From UBA2589 sp965223235 (GTDB lineage Bacteria > Gemmatimonadota > Gemmatimonadetes > Longimicrobiales > Gaopeijiaceae), in assembly GCA_965223235.1 (NCBI GenBank), contig CBDCVV010000007.1:310001-374000 (forward strand): a stretch of DNA of 64,000 nucleotides. The letters are read 5' to 3'. Made by a program: the position numbers and the translations under genes. A model generated the notes under the pieces. The model had not been told where the DNA came from and did not search any database. It saw nothing but the letters and a program-made list of their open reading frames with translations. Positions 26,222 through 34,686 of this stretch are shown one piece after another. Every line of letters begins with the position of its first letter. Positions within the stretch are counted from its first letter, which is position 1.

Positions 26222-27589
26222 ATGCGTTCGATGAATAAAGTGGTGTGGGGTGGTGGACTGGTGTGGATGGCGTGTTCGTCGGTGGCGGTGCTCGGCGCCG
26301 TCCAAAGCAGCGAGGCCTTCGGGACGGTGGTGCCGGAGGCGTGGCTCCAAGAGGATCCCGGGGCTCGGCTCTATCAGCAAGCACGTGAAGCGCTCAATCG
26401 GCGGCGCTTCGATGACGCGGCCGACAGCTTTGCGGAGTTGCGTGAGGACTTCCCCCGTTCCGGGTACGTCGCGGATTCGTACTACTGGCAGGCCTTCGCG
26501 CTCTTCCGCGCGGGAGGCAGTCGGCGTCTTCGGGCGGCAGCCGAGTTGCTCGAAGTCCAACGCGATCGCCACCCGGATGCAGGGACTCGAAGGGACGCGG
26601 ATGCGCTGGCGGTCCGCGTGGACGCTCAGTTGGCACGAGGAGGTGACGCCGACGCGGCCGCCGTGATCGCCGAAGCAGCTTCCGGGCCGTGCGACGAGGA
26701 CCAAGAAGTTCGCCTGGCGGCGCTGAGCGCACTCATGAACATGAATGCCGAGCAGGCGACCCCGCTTCTGCGCGAGGTGTTGCAGAGCCGGGACGACTGT
26801 TCGGTCGAGCTCCGTCGGAGAGCGGTGTTCTTGGTGTCCCAGCAGATGAATGAAGAGACCGTCGACGTGCTCCTCGACCTGGCGCACCGTAACCCGGACC
26901 CGGACCACGAAGTCCGCGAGCAGGCGATCTTCTGGCTGCATCAGGTGAACACGCCCGAGGCTCTCGATGCCCTCGAGTCGATCTTGATCGAAAGCGACGA
27001 TCCTGAACTCCAGGAACGCGCCATCTTCGCCATCTCGCAGCGCTCCGAGCAGCGAGCCGTCGAGGTACTCCACCGGTACGCCGAGCGACCGAGCATCGAT
27101 CAAGAGCTCCGCTCGCAGGCGATCTTCTGGATCTCGCAGAATCCCAACGCGGGGGGGGCGGAGTATCTGATCGATCTCTACCCGCGTCTTCGCGATCCCG
27201 AGCTCCGAGAGCGCGTCATCTTCGGGGTCTCACAGGCCGGTGGGCCGGAGGCGCGCGCGTGGCTGATGGGGCTCGTCCGTGACCGCTCGGAGTCGACGGA
27301 GGTTCGGAAGAACGCACTTTTCTGGGCTGGGCAGATGGACGGTGTGGCGGCTCGAGAGTTGGAGGGGTTGTACGAGTCTCTCGACGGGGTCGACATGAAG
27401 GAGCAGGTCATCTTCGTGGCGTCGCAGAGCGGGGATCGTGAAGCGATCGACTTCCTTATGGATGTGGCGCGGAGCGAGCCGAATGGTGACCTCAAGCAGA
27501 GGGCGATCTTCTGGCTCGGTCAGAGCGACGATCCACGCGTACCGGAATTCTTGCTCGAGCTACTCCGACGTCGGGGAATCAACCGATGA
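26222..27589 (+). CDS. Exported HEAT-repeat protein (8 repeats) with N-terminal TPR-like segment
   Basis: 455 residues; AAGGAGG sits before the ATG at 26222. A signal peptide is followed by a TPR-like stretch (about 50-130: LYQQAREALNRRRFDDAADSF). From about 155 there are eight HEAT-type helical repeats, each with the rigid signature [A/V]-x-F-x-x-x-Q (VFLVSQQ, AIFWLHQ, AIFAISQ, AIFWISQ, VIFGVSQ, ALFWAGQ, VIFVASQ, AIFWLGQ). Such solenoids bind other proteins. The gene follows the sigma/anti-sigma pair and overlaps a second HEAT gene by ATGA, so it is likely part of that regulon. Confidence 0.8.
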   Translation: MRSMNKVVWGGGLVWMACSSVAVLGAVQSSEAFGTVVPEAWLQEDPGARLYQQAREALNRRRFDDAADSFAELREDFPRSGYVADSYYWQAFALFRAGGSRRLRAAAELLEVQRDRHPDAGTRRDADALAVRVDAQLARGGDADAAAVIAEAASGPCDEDQEVRLAALSALMNMNAEQATPLLREVLQSRDDCSVELRRRAVFLVSQQMNEETVDVLLDLAHRNPDPDHEVREQAIFWLHQVNTPEALDALESILIESDDPELQERAIFAISQRSEQRAVEVLHRYAERPSIDQELRSQAIFWISQNPNAGGAEYLIDLYPRLRDPELRERVIFGVSQAGGPEARAWLMGLVRDRSESTEVRKNALFWAGQMDGVAARELEGLYESLDGVDMKEQVIFVASQSGDREAIDFLMDVARSEPNGDLKQRAIFWLGQSDDPRVPEFLLELLRRRGINR

Positions 27590-28368
27590 CCCTGAGGGTG
27601 CGCGAGACCGTGACGGCATTGGCGTTCGCGCTACTACCGAGCGTGGTAGCGGGACAACTCTCCGATCGAGTCCGTCCGTACGAGGACGGGGCCGTGCGGT
27701 TCTCCTACGAGGCCCGTCCCGAAGTGGAGGTCTGTGAGGAAGGCGTACGGATGGGCGAGCACCACATGATGTGGCGCTTCTCCGACGGGGTCGACGGAGT
27801 CAACTGTCGGCGAGGGTGGTTGGAAGTCGAGGTGCAGTTAAGAAGTGGAGTGGTGCAGGGGGTCGAGATCGTACGGTCGCCGCGACACCGTGCGTCGGGC
27901 GGTGCGGACCTCGGAGAAGTCGCGCCTGGCGTGGCGGCCGAGTACCTGCTCTCGCTCGCCTGGCGCGGCGCAACCCCGGACGCTGCAGAGGAGGCCATAG
28001 CCCCTGCGATGTTGGCCGATGTCCCCGACACGTGGAGGGACGTGCTCGACATTGCGCGCAATAAGGATGTGCATTCTGGGGTGCGGAAGAACGCCCTGTT
28101 CTGGCTCGGACAGTCAGCTGCTGAAAGGGTGGCAGATGACCTAGGAGCGGTCGCGACAGGGGACGACGAGGATCAAGAGGTGAGGGATGCAGCCGTCTTC
28201 GCACTCTCCCAGCTCAAGGACGATCAAGGAGTCCCGATTCTGATGGATCTCGCACGCACAGCCGACGAGTCGGAGACGCGCCGAAAGGCGATGTTTTGGT
28301 TGGCGCAGTCGGACGACCCGCGTGTGGTTCCGTTCTTCGAAGAGATTCTCCTGCGCGGCGGAGCGTGA
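27586..28368 (+). CDS. Exported HEAT-repeat protein (3 repeats), second copy
   Basis: 260 residues starting in an ATGA overlap with the preceding gene. It has a signal peptide (ALAFALLPSVVAGQ), a unique N-terminal domain with two Cys (EVCEEG and NCRRGW, about 46-72) that could form a disulphide, and three HEAT repeats at the C-terminus with the same [A/V]-x-F-x-x-x-Q signature (ALFWLGQ, AVFALSQ, AMFWLAQ). The shared signature suggests the two proteins arose by duplication and may interact. It is the last gene before a strong intrinsic terminator. Confidence 0.78.
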   Translation: MTLRVRETVTALAFALLPSVVAGQLSDRVRPYEDGAVRFSYEARPEVEVCEEGVRMGEHHMMWRFSDGVDGVNCRRGWLEVEVQLRSGVVQGVEIVRSPRHRASGGADLGEVAPGVAAEYLLSLAWRGATPDAAEEAIAPAMLADVPDTWRDVLDIARNKDVHSGVRKNALFWLGQSAAERVADDLGAVATGDDEDQEVRDAAVFALSQLKDDQGVPILMDLARTADESETRRKAMFWLAQSDDPRVVPFFEEILLRGGA

Positions 28369-28423
28369 GGAATGACTGCGCGTCGGCCATACTGTCGGCC
28401 CTTGGGGTGAGGTGATTCGGGAG

Positions 28424-28457
28424 ATGGGGCGGGCCTGCTCGGGCCCTCCCCATTTTT
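28424..28457 (+). terminator. Intrinsic terminator after the sigma/HEAT operon
   Basis: ATGGGG-C-GGGCC pairs with GGCCC-T-CCCCAT across a six-base loop (one 1x1 mismatch), and TTTTT follows at 28453-28457. It lies 56 bases after the second HEAT gene and 120 bases before the diguanylate cyclase start, separating the two transcription units. Confidence 0.85.
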
Positions 28458-28577
28458 CCAGTGGTCCAGGACGGGTCTGCAGCATTACCTTTTTGGCGGC
28501 CGAGTGAACGGGAAGCCGATCCCCAGGCCCCCCCCGATCTGCGGCGTGCGTGATCGCCTACCCAAGGAGCGGCATTC

Positions 28578-29480
28578 TTGCAGCACCGGCCGATCAAAGT
28601 GCTTCTGGTCGAGTCCGACGCCGACTACATCGATGAGCTCGAGGCCGGCCTAGCGGTATCGCATGGCGGCGCTTTGCAGATCGAATGGGTCGGGGAGCTG
28701 TCGCACGCCCTCACACGGCTTGCCCACGGTGGTTTCGACGCCCTGCTCCTTTCGCTCGACCTTCCGGATAGCAAGGGAATGGTCACCTTCGATCGGGTGT
28801 ACGCCTTCGCGCCTGATGTGCCGATCCTGATTCTGGCCGACATCGCCGACGAAGACGCCGCGGTCTCGACGGTCCAGGCAGGTGCCCAAGACTACCTCGT
28901 GAAATCAGAGGTCGGACCCTCGATCATCGTGCGTTCTATTCGTCACGGCATCGAGCGGCACCGACTCTTCTCCGCACTCCGATCACTCTCTCTGATCGAC
29001 GATCTCACCGGACTCTACAATCGGAGAGGCTTCGCTGACCTGGGAGAGCAGTACCTCAAACTTGCGCGCCGTTCGGGTCGAGGGGTCACGATGGTGTACC
29101 TCGACCTCGATCGCTTCAAGACCATTAACGATTCGCTTGGTCATCACGTGGGAGATCGAGCCTTACTCAAGGTCGCAGACATTCTCCGTGCCACCTTTCG
29201 GCGCTCGGACATTATTGCTCGTCTGGGTGGAGACGAGTTCGGCGTGTTGGCGCTCGAAGCTGCCGATGAGAGCTCGGAGTCGTTGGTCGAACGGCTCAGG
29301 GAGCGCGTCGTGGACTTCAATGAATCCAGTGCTGAGCCCTTCCAGTTGCACGTAAGCATCGGCATGGCCCATCACGACGACGAGCCCAAGGTCCGATTGG
29401 CGGACATGGTCGCGGAGGCGGACGCGGCGATGTACCGAGAGAAGCACGCAAAGAAGGCCGCCGCGGGACGAGAGCGGTGA
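28578..29480 (+). CDS. Receiver-GGDEF diguanylate cyclase
   Basis: 300 residues from a TTG at 28578 with AAGGAG upstream. The N-terminal receiver (about 5-120) has ESD and LSLDLPDS with a likely phospho-Asp, and Lys in YLVKSE. The GGDEF domain has DDLTGLYNRRGF, DLDRFKTINDSLGHHVGD and an intact active site GGDEF (about 217-221). Five residues before it is an RRSD inhibitory-site motif (RxxD). It should make c-di-GMP from two GTP with product feedback. Its stop overlaps the next gene (GTGA), a type II/IV secretion ATPase with its own receiver. Confidence 0.92.
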   Translation: MQHRPIKVLLVESDADYIDELEAGLAVSHGGALQIEWVGELSHALTRLAHGGFDALLLSLDLPDSKGMVTFDRVYAFAPDVPILILADIADEDAAVSTVQAGAQDYLVKSEVGPSIIVRSIRHGIERHRLFSALRSLSLIDDLTGLYNRRGFADLGEQYLKLARRSGRGVTMVYLDLDRFKTINDSLGHHVGDRALLKVADILRATFRRSDIIARLGGDEFGVLALEAADESSESLVERLRERVVDFNESSAEPFQLHVSIGMAHHDDEPKVRLADMVAEADAAMYREKHAKKAAAGRER

Positions 29481-31579
29481 GTCCGAGCGAGGGGAACGCC
29501 CCCGTGCACTGGCTCGTACGCATTGCTGAACGGGCGGGGCACTCGGAAGACTCACGCCCTGATATCGGGGCGGGTGCGGCGGCTGCGGACATCTGGGTCG
29601 ACGTCGCCCGCGCGTACGGGATCAGCGACTCGGAGCTGTCCCGGCTTGTAGCGGATTACTTCCGTCTCGAGGTGGCCGACCTGGCTCGGGCCAATCCGGA
29701 GGCGGCGGCGCTCATCCCTGAGAGCCTCGCCCGAAAGCACCGAGTCTACCCGCTCGCGGAAGACGACCGTCACTTCGTGGTCGCCACCTGCGATCCGACG
29801 AACATCGACGCGGAACGTGCTCTCGGGTTCAGCACGGGCCGAACGCTACGCTTCGAGGTGGCCGGGCCCGGTGTGATTCAAGAGGCGTTGGACGCTCGCT
29901 TTTCTCCGGAGCGCGCCGTGGAGAGCCTTCTCGGTGGGCTCTCGGACGACATCGGAGAAGATACGGTACGCCTCGTCGAAGAGATGGGGCCCGAATCGAT
30001 CACCGAGGATGACACGTCCGCCACCCCGGTCGTGAAGCTCACGAACCTGATCATTCGGGACGCGATCATGGCGAGTGCGTCCGACATCCACATCGAGCCC
30101 GGTCGCAGGCTCGGAGCCGTGCGCTACCGGGTGGACGGAGTGCTGCGTAAGCACATGGATCTTCCGATGGCGGCGCTGAATCGGATCATCTCCCGCATCA
30201 AAGTGCTTGCCAAGCTCGACATTGCCGACCGGCTCCGTCCTCAGGACGGGAAGGCGAGGGTGCAGGTCAAGCGCCGCGGCTACGATCTGCGGATCTCGAC
30301 GATACCCGCCGGAGGTGCGGAAAAGTGTGTGATCCGGATTCTCGATTCGGGCAACTCACTCTCCCTCGACGACTTGCACATCCCCCCGACCGAGTTGGAG
30401 CGACTCCGCGAACTCCTGACACACCGGGATGGGATTGTCGTGGTGACCGGCCCTACGGGTTCGGGAAAGACGACAACGCTGTACGGCGCGCTGAGGGAGC
30501 TCGCCGATGGTCGGGTCAACATCATGACCGTCGAAGACCCGATCGAGTACGAGCTCGCGGGCGTCACCCAAACGCAAGTCCAGACCAAGCAGGGGATGAC
30601 CTTCGCGAGTGCCCTGAGGGCGATGCTCCGTCAGGACCCGGACATCATCTTGGTGGGAGAGATCCGCGACAAAGAAACGGCGGTCACCGCGGCTCAAGCG
30701 GCGATGACAGGTCACCTCGTCTTGACCACGGTACACGCGAACGATGCGGTCGCTGCCGTGGGGCGGCTCGCCGACATGGGGCTGCAATTCGGTACCATCG
30801 CACAGGTGATGCGAGGCGCGATTGCGCAGCGATTGGTTCGCCGGGTGTGCGAGCAGTGTGCAGAGCGAGTCGAAGATCAGCTTACTCCAGAGGAAGAGCG
30901 GTTGGCGAAGCGACACGGTCAGCCACCGGTCGTAAGGGCCGTGGGGTGCACCGACTGCGGCTTCACCGGGTACCGCGGACGACTCCCGGTGAACGAAGTG
31001 CTGGTCGGCTCGTCGCGCTTCTCTCAAGCAATCGAGCAGAGAAAGGGCTGGGCGACGTTGCACCGTGTGGCCCGCAAGGCCGGGATGCGAACCCTCCACG
31101 AGGTCGGACTCGAGTGGGTGCGCGGCGGGAAGACGACGCTGGTCGAGATCGAGCGGGTCTTGGGTCAGGGATTGGACGCCTCCGACGAGGCGCTGGGTGT
31201 AGGACCACCGCGAGTGTTGGTGGTCGATGACGACGAAGACGCTCGCCTGATGATGCGGGCCATTCTCGAGAAAGATGGCTTCGAGGTCGAGGAGGCGGAG
31301 GACGGACATCGAGCCATCGACCGCTTGAAGCAGGACCAGGACTTCAGGCTCATCGTTCTCGATCTCGCGATGCCCGGACTCGACGGTCGCCAGGTCCTCG
31401 ACCAGATCCGCGGGTCGGTAGAAACTGCGGCCTTGCCCGTGCTCATCCGCACGGCAACGGGGAGCGACGAACTCGAAGCAGAGCTCTTGGAGGCGGGCGC
31501 CGACGACTATGTCGAGAAGTCGGTGGACGCTCCCCGATTCTTGGCACGGGTCCACGCAGTGTTGAGACGATCGCTCTAG
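29477..31579 (+). CDS. GspE/PilB-family secretion ATPase with C-terminal receiver domain
   Basis: 700 residues from a GTG overlapping the cyclase stop. The N-terminal T2SSE_N/MshEN-like region covers about 35-150. The ATPase core has SASDIHIEPG, Walker A GPTGSGKTTT (about 325-334), Asp box TVEDPIEYEL, Walker B DPDIILVGEIRD and His box LTTVHANDA. It has a tetra-Cys zinc site (CEQC and CTDC, about 457-495). Residues about 578-700 form a receiver with VVDDDEDA, phospho-Asp in IVLDLAMPG (near 631) and Lys in YVEKS. Such ATPases drive pilus or pseudopilus assembly; a fused receiver is unusual. No pilin or secretin genes are nearby. Confidence 0.9.
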   Translation: MSPSEGNAPVHWLVRIAERAGHSEDSRPDIGAGAAAADIWVDVARAYGISDSELSRLVADYFRLEVADLARANPEAAALIPESLARKHRVYPLAEDDRHFVVATCDPTNIDAERALGFSTGRTLRFEVAGPGVIQEALDARFSPERAVESLLGGLSDDIGEDTVRLVEEMGPESITEDDTSATPVVKLTNLIIRDAIMASASDIHIEPGRRLGAVRYRVDGVLRKHMDLPMAALNRIISRIKVLAKLDIADRLRPQDGKARVQVKRRGYDLRISTIPAGGAEKCVIRILDSGNSLSLDDLHIPPTELERLRELLTHRDGIVVVTGPTGSGKTTTLYGALRELADGRVNIMTVEDPIEYELAGVTQTQVQTKQGMTFASALRAMLRQDPDIILVGEIRDKETAVTAAQAAMTGHLVLTTVHANDAVAAVGRLADMGLQFGTIAQVMRGAIAQRLVRRVCEQCAERVEDQLTPEEERLAKRHGQPPVVRAVGCTDCGFTGYRGRLPVNEVLVGSSRFSQAIEQRKGWATLHRVARKAGMRTLHEVGLEWVRGGKTTLVEIERVLGQGLDASDEALGVGPPRVLVVDDDEDARLMMRAILEKDGFEVEEAEDGHRAIDRLKQDQDFRLIVLDLAMPGLDGRQVLDQIRGSVETAALPVLIRTATGSDELEAELLEAGADDYVEKSVDAPRFLARVHAVLRRSL

Positions 31580-31724
31580 GAGCGCAGACACCGGATCCAG
31601 TAACGAGCTGGTAACGATGTCGCCAACCGATCCTCTGGCCGTTGATCGACGCCGGGGGTGCGAAGACCTTTCCGTGACCACGTCATCGAAGTGGTCGACC
31701 ATCATCGTCCCTCAGGAGACGAAC

Positions 31725-32795
31725 ATGCGCCGTTTCATGTTCTTTGCACTTATCGCCGCTTGCCTCGTCGCATCCGACGTGTGGCAGCCCACTGACGTCG
31801 CGGCTCAGACCGAACTCCGCTCACGGGCCGCGTCGCTCAGAGTCGGCGGACGCCTTCACACGCAGTACGCTACGTCGTTCGATGACGACGCCGATTCGGA
31901 CTTCTTCGTGCGGAGAGCTCGCGTCCTCGTAGACGCCACCTTCACCGACTTCGTGAGCGGGCGGGTCCAGGTCGACTTCGCAGGGGGGAACGGCCGACTC
32001 CAAGACGCCTATCTCCGACTGAACTTCGAGGAGGGCTTCCGCCTCTCCTTCGGGCAGTTCAAACGGGCCTTCGACCTCTTCGAACTGTCGAGCTCGACGG
32101 ATCTCAGCATCGTGGAGCGGACCGGATCGATCATTGGATTCAACCAATGCGACGGGGTGGGGCGCCTTTGCTCGTACAGCAGGCTCACCGAGGGTCTCGA
32201 CTACGCGGGCCGGGACGCCGGCGTGAAGATCGACGGAAGTAGCGAGACGTTTAGCTACTCTGCGACGCTGACGAACGGAGAAGGCATCAACGTCGGTGAT
32301 TCCAACGACGGGAAATCCCTATCTGGGCGGGGTGTGCTGCTTCTCTCCGATCAAGTCCAGCTCGGAGGCAACCTGAGTTTCAAGGACTACGTTGGACCCA
32401 ACGATGACACGGACCGCGCGATCGGATGGGCGGTCGACGTGCAGGCGGGCACGTGGAGAGACGGGCTGCTCGTTCAGGCAGCGATCGCCAGCGGTGACAA
32501 TTGGAGAGTGCTCGATACGGACTTCGACCCTGCGACCTTTACTGCCGGTCAGGTGGCCGTGTCCTATTACGTACCCCTCGACGGCGACCGCATCGTGGGG
32601 GTCGAGCCCGTGGGCCGCGTCAGCATCGCCGACCCCGACGGTGACACGGCCGACAATGGCGGAGTCCTGATCACCCCGGGCGTCATGTTCTACTTCTTGG
32701 GTAAGAACAAGATCGGATTCAACTACGATTGGTACGACCCGTCGACTGGCGATGCGGCGTCCACATTGCGGATCGCCTCCTTCCTGTACTTCTGA
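31725..32795 (+). CDS. Phosphate-selective porin O/P-like outer-membrane protein
   Basis: 356 residues from the ATG at 31725 (AGGAG upstream); the frame is open from 31617 but the signal peptide starts at 31725 (MRRFMFFALIAACLVA). The mature part opens with LRVGGRLHTQYATSFDDD and FFVRRARVLVDATF, features of the OprO/OprP family, and continues as amphipathic strands ending in the terminal Phe of RIASFLYF. Two Cys occur in FNQCDGVGRLCSYS. Phosphate or polyphosphate uptake is the family role; the substrate here is not proven. The hairpin after it is followed by secD. Confidence 0.78.
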   Translation: MRRFMFFALIAACLVASDVWQPTDVAAQTELRSRAASLRVGGRLHTQYATSFDDDADSDFFVRRARVLVDATFTDFVSGRVQVDFAGGNGRLQDAYLRLNFEEGFRLSFGQFKRAFDLFELSSSTDLSIVERTGSIIGFNQCDGVGRLCSYSRLTEGLDYAGRDAGVKIDGSSETFSYSATLTNGEGINVGDSNDGKSLSGRGVLLLSDQVQLGGNLSFKDYVGPNDDTDRAIGWAVDVQAGTWRDGLLVQAAIASGDNWRVLDTDFDPATFTAGQVAVSYYVPLDGDRIVGVEPVGRVSIADPDGDTADNGGVLITPGVMFYFLGKNKIGFNYDWYDPSTGDAASTLRIASFLYF

Positions 32796-32893
32796 CGAAT
32801 TTTCGGGAAAGAAGGAACATCCGGCCCAGATGGGTTAGTATCACTCCGACAATCGTGGCGGGCCCTCGAAGATGAGGGTCCGCTCCGATTGAC

Positions 32894-32956
32894 ATGCTCC
32901 GGGGGGTGAGGACAGCTTTACTGGCTGTCGCACGCGGGCGGGTCGCCGTCCGATAG
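32894..32956 (+). other. Possible 20-codon leader ORF before secD
   Basis: ATG at 32894 to TAG at 32954-32956 encodes 20 residues rich in Ala, Val, Leu and Arg (core RTALLAVARGRVAVR). The stop codon touches the base of the intrinsic terminator that precedes secD. There is no convincing Shine-Dalgarno, so translation is doubtful. Two more hairpins lie inside it (GACAGC/GCTGTC at 32911-32929 and GGCG/CGCC next to it). Confidence 0.2.
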
Positions 32957-32977
32957 GCCCCCTGCGGGGCCGTTTTT
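32956..32977 (+). terminator. Intrinsic terminator 20 bases before secD
   Basis: GGCCCC (32956-32961) pairs with GGGGCC (32966-32971) across a four-base loop, followed by GTTTTT. It either ends the porin message or acts as an attenuator in the secD leader; the preceding GGGGGG (32901-32906) could pair with its CCCCC arm as a competing structure. Confidence 0.8.
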
Positions 32978-32996
32978 CGTTGAACCCACGGCAACC

Positions 32997-34679
32997 ATGT
33001 TCAAGACTCTCCGCGGTCGCCTCATCACCATCGCGATCATGATCCTGATGGCGGGCTGGCAACTTTACGCGCAGAAGGCTGAGACGGGCGATTGGCTCAA
33101 GCTCGGACTCGACCTCCAGGGAGGGATGCACCTCGTTCTCGAGGTGGAAGACCCTGACGAGACTATGTCCGACGAGACGAAGTCCGAGATGATCGATCGG
33201 GTCGAGCGGATCATTCGGACCCGTATCGACGAATTCGGGGTCGAAGAGCCCTTGATTCAGAAGTCGGGTCAGACGCGACTCATTGTCGAGTTGGCAGGGA
33301 TCGACAACGAAGATCAGGCGAAAGGAATCGTGGAGCGGAACGCCTTCCTCCAGTTCCGACTCGTTCAGCCCACGACCGACTTCGACAACGCGTTGAGTCG
33401 CATCGACCGAGCGATCGTAACCTCGATCGGCGTCGACTCGATCCGGGCGCTCGGGCGTGACGTTACGTCGACCGCGACCGATGACATCACCGACCTGCTG
33501 TTCAGCACACCCTCGGACGATTCCGCGTCCAGCGAAGCGGAGGGGGATTCGGCGTCCGTGGTTGGAGACTCCGCTGCAGCAGCGCAAGCGGCCGCCGAGG
33601 ACTCGGCGCAGGCCGCTCAAGATGCTCTGCGTCCGTTCTCATCGCTTCTCCTGATTGGAGATATCGAGGGCACGTATCTCGTCGCCGAGGCGGACCGTGC
33701 GATCGCGGAGCACTTCTTGGAGATGGAGGATGTGATCCGCGCCTTCCCCCGTGACCAGGAAGTCTTCTGGGGGTCGGAGCAGGTCGGTCAAGCGGCACAG
33801 AACTACTTCCGTCTCTTCGTACTCTCGGATGAGGCTTTTCTGACGGGAGATGAGCTCGAGGACGCTACGGCCGGTCGTGACCCCCAGTTCAACCAGTCGC
33901 AGGTACAGTTCCAGTTCTCGAGAGCCGGCGGACGCCAGTTCGCTCGCTTTAGTGGTGCGAACGTCGGGAACTACCTCGCCATCGTGCTCGACGACGAAGT
34001 CATGAGTGCCCCTGTGATTCGGGACCGAATCGGGGCCCGGGGTCAGATCGATATGGGGCAGGGAACTCCACTCGAAGAGGCCCGCGACCTAGCGCTCGTG
34101 CTCAGAGCCGGGGCGCTCCCCGTTCAGATCGAGATCGTCGAGGAGCGCACCGTAGGGCCCTCCCTCGGTCAGGACTCGATCGACCAAGGTCGACTCGCCG
34201 GTATGGTGGGGATCGCGATGGTGATCGTGATCATGATGGTGTACTACCGCATGGCCGGGGTGCTCGCCGTGGGAGCCCTCGCTTTCTATGTGCTCCTGGT
34301 GCTCGGCGGGCTTGCGGGGTTGAACGCCAACCTGACCGTCCCCGGGATCGCCGGACTCATCCTCTCGATCGGGATGGCCGTCGATGCCAATGTGCTCATC
34401 TTCGAGCGAATACGAGAGGAGTTGGACGCAGGGCGTGCGACGCGCACCGCCGTGGACGAGGGCTTCCAGCACGCACTCTCGGCGATCGTGGACGCCAACA
34501 TCACAACGTTGATTACCGCGTTGATCCTCTTCCGGTTCGGGACAGGCCCCGTGCAGGGCTTCGCTGTGACCCTCTCGATCGGCATCATCGCTTCCTTCGT
34601 TTCCGCCGTCTTCGTGACCCGTTCGCTCTTCCTGGTCTATCTGTCCGGGAAGAAAGCGTCGGATCCCATCTCCGTCTGA
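32997..34679 (+). CDS. secD: Protein translocase subunit SecD
   Basis: 560 residues. Together with SecF it uses the proton gradient to help proteins leave the Sec channel on the periplasmic side. TM1 is at about 8-25, then LGLDLQGGMHLVLEVE and the large periplasmic domain ending in DEVMSAPVIRDRIGARGQI. TM2-6 (around 400-545) contain the SecD motif GMAVDANVLIFERIREEL. Compared with a typical SecD there is an insertion at about 172-215 made almost only of Ala, Ser, Asp, Glu and Gln. The Shine-Dalgarno is poor and a terminator lies 20 bases upstream. No yajC is adjacent; secF follows after seven bases. Confidence 0.95.
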   Translation: MFKTLRGRLITIAIMILMAGWQLYAQKAETGDWLKLGLDLQGGMHLVLEVEDPDETMSDETKSEMIDRVERIIRTRIDEFGVEEPLIQKSGQTRLIVELAGIDNEDQAKGIVERNAFLQFRLVQPTTDFDNALSRIDRAIVTSIGVDSIRALGRDVTSTATDDITDLLFSTPSDDSASSEAEGDSASVVGDSAAAAQAAAEDSAQAAQDALRPFSSLLLIGDIEGTYLVAEADRAIAEHFLEMEDVIRAFPRDQEVFWGSEQVGQAAQNYFRLFVLSDEAFLTGDELEDATAGRDPQFNQSQVQFQFSRAGGRQFARFSGANVGNYLAIVLDDEVMSAPVIRDRIGARGQIDMGQGTPLEEARDLALVLRAGALPVQIEIVEERTVGPSLGQDSIDQGRLAGMVGIAMVIVIMMVYYRMAGVLAVGALAFYVLLVLGGLAGLNANLTVPGIAGLILSIGMAVDANVLIFERIREELDAGRATRTAVDEGFQHALSAIVDANITTLITALILFRFGTGPVQGFAVTLSIGIIASFVSAVFVTRSLFLVYLSGKKASDPISV

Positions 34680-34686
34680 GGCTCAC

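Noticed and set aside
30356..31705. 449-residue open frame on the minus strand opposite the secretion ATPase
   Set aside because: The sense strand has complete GspE and receiver motifs; the antisense protein has none.
32889..32922. TTGACA (32889-32894) as a secD promoter
   Set aside because: No acceptable -10 lies at 16-18 bases; the nearest TTTACT is 22 bases away. Left as unproven.
32850..32980. Signal recognition particle RNA or another housekeeping RNA before secD
   Set aside because: The hairpins and terminator look RNA-like, but the conserved SRP core (GGUCAGG...GGAAGCAGCC type) and tmRNA or RNase P signatures are absent.
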